Of a stretch of 64,000 bases of DNA, positions 59,897-64,000 are shown in pieces. Origin of the DNA: Topomyia yanbarensis (taxonomy: Eukaryota; Arthropoda; Insecta; Diptera; Culicidae); the NCBI RefSeq assembly GCF_030247195.1, contig NW_026683305.1, forward strand, positions 82,501 to 146,500, written 5' to 3'. The notes under the pieces were generated by a model. The model was not told the origin of the DNA, ran no database searches, and was given only the letters and a program-made list of their open reading frames with translations. Both the position numbers and the translations under genes were made by a program. Position 1 is the stretch's first letter. Each line of letters opens with the position of its first letter.

Positions 59897-60123
59897 TTAG
59901 GCAATCCATTAGACGTTTGTTTGACAATTCAACGGTGGGTTCTGTCAACAAGTCTACTCCTGCGAACAGAAAAACTTGTCCGACAAACAACTTTCGTTAG
60001 TCCGATTCGTTTGATGCTGAATCAAATCAACAATATTGTCGGACGTCGCACCCCTCGGAGTAACGTCAGAATAAGTAAACAAGAAATAATCAGCTGATCA
60101 GAAACGTCTCATGGATTGCCTAA
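59897..60123. mobile_element. MITE, 227 bp
   Basis: Inverted ends TTAGGCAATCCATTAGACGT and, read inverted from the right, TTAGGCAATCCATGAGACGT (22-bp TIRs with one mismatch). No convincing TSD. It begins about 70 bp after the end of the tandem duplication. Confidence 0.7.
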
Positions 60124-61453
60124 TAAGGGCATGTTTTCTCGGTTTTCCCGGAGGGTTATTTTTATTTGACATAAACACCATCCATTGCATATAGTTTTTT
60201 TTTTCATTTTGGGTGCCAGTAAAAAATTGTGATCAAATTTATCTGTGTATTGTATTAGCACTCTTTTGAAAAATCTGTAAATATGCAACAAATAGGGAAA
60301 GCATACACAATTTTCACAAATTTGCGCAAGACTTTCCCTAACACGCACTCATCTCGACATTCATAAGCGTCCTACACAAATCATCGCTTGATATAAAAGG
60401 TATGTTTTTGACCGAATTCCTTCATTGCCATGCCTGCTCTGCTGGATTATCGCTATTGTTGCTTGTAGGATAGCTGTTAGATCTTTCATTTGATCACGAG
60501 CTACGGAAGGGAAACGTTTGTCTGTGTGCTCTGGAAGGATTTTGTTCGCAGCTTCAAATGACGATGGTGAATGGATAATACATAATGGAAAAAGAATTCA
60601 ATTAGAATTCCTTTTAGTAACTTGTATTAAGTTTGTGCTTGGCAATTCTTTACCTTTGCCAGTGAATCATAATATATGCTAATATTCTTCAAAATAATCT
60701 ACCAACCCGATAGTTTTTCCAAACCTTCATGGAAATCAGTGAATGAGGCAACCCTAAAAAGAATAATGAAAATATTATTTGTCGCACAAAAGGATGGTCT
60801 TCCGTCTGCACCAAAGAGTTAAAAAGAGATCGCCTTGTGTTACATAGTGCTCATTTGACACGAGCTGCGAAAGAGGAATGTTCGTCTGTGTGTATGCAGC
60901 AGAAACGAATCGTCGGCGCGACAAGGTTCGAATTGATTCAAAGGATTCTCGTCCCGTATCCCAAAACATAGTTATTAGCAAACTGTCCTTATTAGAACGA
61001 ATATGTAATGGCAAACAAATATTTGCGCCTTTAAGGGTTAATAATGCTGCATTTTCAATGTAACTGCGGTCGTTTCTTGTACACAACCCTTTAATTTTTT
61101 TTCGTGCGTGATGAATCTATAAATAAATATTCACATCACACAAGAGATTCATTGTTGTCTTGCCTTCAAAATCGTAAAACAAAATTACTTACGTTTTGAG
61201 CACTTTAGACCAGATGCTCCCTATAAGTGGATTTAGTATTCTTTTAGAAGTAAATTGATTTCTGGTTACAGATATTATTAGCACTTTCACAAATTTTCTT
61301 AAAAGTCAACGAAATAAGACATCTCGGCAAGTTCAAGAATTCTTTCTTTGACTCGATGCCATAATCTCTTTTCATTTCGACTAAAAATTATATTGCTCAC
61401 ATCATTTTATATTCAAAAACAACGATTTTTAACCGACTGCATTTGTGGTTATG
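60124..61453. other. No gene; fragment of the 1.3-kb repeat end
   Basis: At about 61060-61095 the sequence TTGTACACAACCCTTTAATT matches the outer end of the repeats at 26393 and 39626. A diverged direct repeat ('catttga.cacgagct.cg.aag' and 'tcgtctgtgtg') occurs at about 60488 and 60852. Nothing else is recognised. Confidence 0.45.
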
Positions 61454-61813
61454 TAGGGTGACCATACGTCCTGGTTTCCCAGGAAATGTCCTGGTTTTTC
61501 ACTGACTGTCCTGGTGTCCTGGGAAGTCAAGGAAAACGCTTGATTTGTCCTGGTTTTTGCCCTGTAAGCCTAAAATATTTTTCTTTACTGAGTCTTCGCT
61601 TTATTTTCTCTGGTTCAAATCGCTGTTATGACCGATCGCAACCATAATTGCAACGTAAATTCACCCTCAAGCAAAATACGACAAACAAAATTTTAAATAC
61701 TCGAATCCCTCAATTGTACAATCCGATGTCTTTTTTAATCTCTCAACTTTCTTCTCTTACGTGGAAAATGAAAATAAAAATATAAGGCCGTACATAACAT
61801 GTGAATGACCTGT

Positions 61814-61891
61814 ACTACCGTGATAAGCATAACAGTCCCATATGTATAGAAAATCGATAGTAAATAGGACTCTTATGCGTATCACGGTAGT
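61814..61891. repeat. 78-bp hairpin
   Basis: Arms of 25 bp (61814-61838, 61867-61891) match at 23 positions around a 28-bp loop; each arm starts ACTACCGTGATA when read from its end. It may be a tiny MITE nested in the larger element. Confidence 0.75.
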
Positions 61892-62204
61892 GTGATCCGT
61901 TTTCAAGGAAATTTGGCAGCCGAATAAATCGAAATGGTTCCAGTTGTCTGAAACCAATCTCTGGCCGATGAAACAATGATAACTAGAGTTTCTTCCAGGC
62001 TTAAATTGCCTTTCAATCCAGGATCTCAAACTGATATTATTTACACCAACCAATCCGCTATTTTCATATAACAATTGATAAACAGGAGGAATTTCTAATC
62101 AATGGTAGTTTTTGCAGCTGTTTCGATCATAGTTCTCAGATCGAGAGATAATGATTGTCATTGGAGATTGATAGCTACTTAACTTAAAATCAAGAATGAA
62201 GTAG

Positions 62205-62380
62205 GGAAGTTACTTTGGACCGTTGATGTTTCTAATTTACTTCAATGACCCCTCGCCGGTGCTGCACAGATGATTTCAGAATATTTCGTATCATCCGCTA
62301 AATTGATGATAGCCGATGTATCCAACAACATCATGTTACATTTGCTGATGGTAATGGAACAAGAACTGCATCTGTGTAAA
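62205..62380 (+). pseudogene. Jockey-like RT fragment
   Basis: GPLMFLIYFNDPSPVL matches the RT motif 'GPLLFLIYINDLP.VL'. About 110 bp later HVTFADGNGTRTAS resembles the catalytic FADD box with the second Asp changed to Gly. Stops and frameshifts separate them. It lies within the hAT-like element. Confidence 0.45.
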
Positions 62381-62595
62381 TCCGAAAAAACAGCTCGGTG
62401 ATCGAATTCTCAAGCAAGACTTTTTGGCTGAGCTTTGCCTGTAAGACCCCAGAACTGTTTTACTGCCGAATAGAACGTTTTAAGCTACCGAACACGTGGG
62501 GAGAAGGCACAATCGATTAAGATGTGATGGAGGGTGGTAGTCCTTTTTGGACTGTCCTGGTTTTTCACTCGCTTGATATGGTCACCCTAGGTTAT

Positions 62596-62980
62596 GTCAT
62601 CTTGTGTTTTCTATTAAAATGCAGCGACATACAAATAGATTGGGATAACAACAGACACTTTATACACAGACTAGCGAAGTGTCAAAAATTGCAGCGAAAC
62701 GGACTGTCACAAAGGCAGCCAAACGAACATGATGGTTTGGGGGGAGGGGAGGAGGGAAGAAGTCCAAACAGTGATAATAAATATCTCAAACCTGAGCGCA
62801 GTCCACTGGACCAAAAAATTAAATAACGAGAGAGATTTGGCCCGATCGATGGAGAGGGAGAGGTGACAATCTGCTTATAGGAGACATTGGGGGTCGATAG
62901 GGCAATTAGTAGGTATTGGAGGCTGTAGCGGTGATCACGATTACTGTCGGGAATATGTAATGGCATCATCAATGTTGCTT
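62596..62980. other. No recognised feature
   Basis: Includes a G-rich run (62738-62758); otherwise nothing recognised. Confidence 0.4.
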
Positions 62981-62982
62981 GA

Positions 62983-63095
62983 TGGCGGAGTAGTTAAAGC
63001 ACCCTACTAGAGACTGGGAGATCGTATATTCGATTCCTGCTTGAGGACATTGAGGAAAAGATTCTCAGTTTTTCCAATAAAAAGGTGAATTTTCA
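62983..63095 (+). mobile_element. tRNA-derived SINE (type 3)
   Basis: Strong A box TGGCGGAGTAG (62983-62993) and B box TATTCGATTCC (63027-63037) at tRNA-like spacing, followed by a short body. The 3' edge is uncertain. It differs from the other two SINE types. Confidence 0.6.
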
Positions 63096-64000
63096 CCATT
63101 TCTTCATTCTCACCGTTCCGGTCATTCTTTTTCTGTCTATTTTCCAGTGAACCCGTTCCTAAAAATCCTAGTTTTAATGTTTTTTGTCTCCGCAAGTCTG
63201 TGTATAAAGTGTCTGTAGGGATAACGTGTTCAAAACCACTTGTAGATAATGTAAAAGGACATCAAACAAGCAATCGCAACGATAAAATTTGTTGATCGTT
63301 GATTAGAAAAATTGCAGAATTTTTCGATGAACACTAATATCGAACTATTTTACTAGTGAATGTTGGCTAAATACTAACGCTTAACTAAATGATATTTCTA
63401 CTTAACTCGGTTGTAAATTTTCTCATCTTTTCTAAAAAACTATGGGAATAAGGATACACGTTCTTTTAAACACATACAAGTCGGCTACAGAAAAAGTTTA
63501 ATAATTAATTCAGGCTTTATTCAATAGTAAATTCTCTCACCTTTCCCATTGAACTAAAAAAAATTAAATACAATGTATACTTTTTGAGTTAGGGGTATTA
63601 TAAACCAGCAAGAAAAAGTTCAATAACCCTGTAACGGTTGAAATTTGAGGGTGTGTGTTGAACAGTTTTTGCCCCAAATATGATACTATATCACCTAAAG
63701 AGGTTCTTAACCATGAACCAAACACTGTATATAATTTTTACTATATTGATCAAAGAATCAAATTATTCTTTTATTACATATAACCATAGAGCTTTTTATT
63801 AAAGTAACCATATCTACACATGTGGTACCATCTTTGACAGTTAACCCAGCAAAATGATAGAGGTCAAGATGGCTGAACGGAAGGTATGACCCAATGAATT
63901 TAATTTCATATATTTCGATCTTCGTCGACTTCCTGGGAAAGGCTCGTCAAACCTGCCGAGCTACCGGGACCGCTTTCAACTTAGCGATTTTGATTTGCTC
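63096..64000. other. No recognised feature
   Basis: AT-rich to the window end; the last 100 bp are less AT-rich, but no exon could be supported. Confidence 0.4.

Larger units (their letters stand above)
61454..62589. mobile_element. hAT-like element with RT relic inside
   Basis: Inverted ends TAGGGTGACCATA and TATGGTCACCCTA are flanked by GGTTATG (61447-61453 and 62590-62596; 8 bp if one T is shared). The phrase GTCCTGGTTTTTCACT is repeated in direct orientation near both ends. It contains a hairpin (61814-61891) and a degraded RT segment (62205-62380). TSD size suggests hAT. Confidence 0.7.

Noticed and set aside
62524..62826. 100-codon plus-strand frame crossing the hAT-like element's right end
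   Set aside because: It spans an element boundary and a G-rich run and has no domain.

Overview
This window looks like the genome of a culicine mosquito, most likely Aedes. It is AT-rich and dominated by transposable elements (TEs), with tRNA-derived SINEs, several LINE clades, and many short inverted-repeat elements bounded by target-site duplications (TSDs). The one host gene I recognise is junctophilin. Two of its internal exons lie on the minus strand (42438-42649 and 42090-42379), separated by a 58-bp intron. I could not find its other exons, so most of the window may be junctophilin intron. Species and clade names come from motif memory, not from a search.

Layout. 1-5.6 kb: SINE, short tandem repeat, a hAT-like element with nested repeats. 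5.6-14.7 kb: head-to-tail array of a 1.2-kb repeat (called R here) mixed with near-identical reverse transcriptase (RT) fragments. 14.15-16.4 kb: a longer, broken R1-clade LINE whose 5' side ends in an ACAY-type microsatellite. 16.5-20.5 kb: R-family copies in the opposite orientation. 20.5-26.3 kb: a duplicated 0.75-kb block, a 3.5-kb structure with ~0.8-kb inverted arms around a unique core holding a 70-aa secreted-type ORF, and a broken Tc1/mariner-like transposase. 26.4-39.6 kb: two inverted copies of a 1.3-kb repeat enclosing a PIF/Harbinger-like element, an RTE-like LINE, a LOA-like LINE relic and a Jockey-like LINE relic. 42.0-44.5 kb: junctophilin exons, a hAT MITE with perfect TSD, and an internally deleted LINE with a 12-bp TSD. 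45.7-48.0 kb: more R-family units. 49.0-59.8 kb: a direct tandem duplication of ~5.42 kb; each copy carries a SINE, a ~1.8-kb imperfect inverted repeat and an R1-type LINE 3' end inserted in ACAY repeats. 59.9-64 kb: a small MITE, a hAT-like element containing an RT relic and a hairpin, and a tRNA-type SINE.

No autonomous element appears intact; every LINE has stops, frameshifts or truncations. The main interest is structural: local amplification of an RT fragment with a satellite-like repeat, repeat-borne microsatellites used as LINE landing sites, and several insertions whose pre-insertion site is preserved in a second copy within the same window. Coordinates of repeat edges are by eye and may be off by a few bases to tens of bases.
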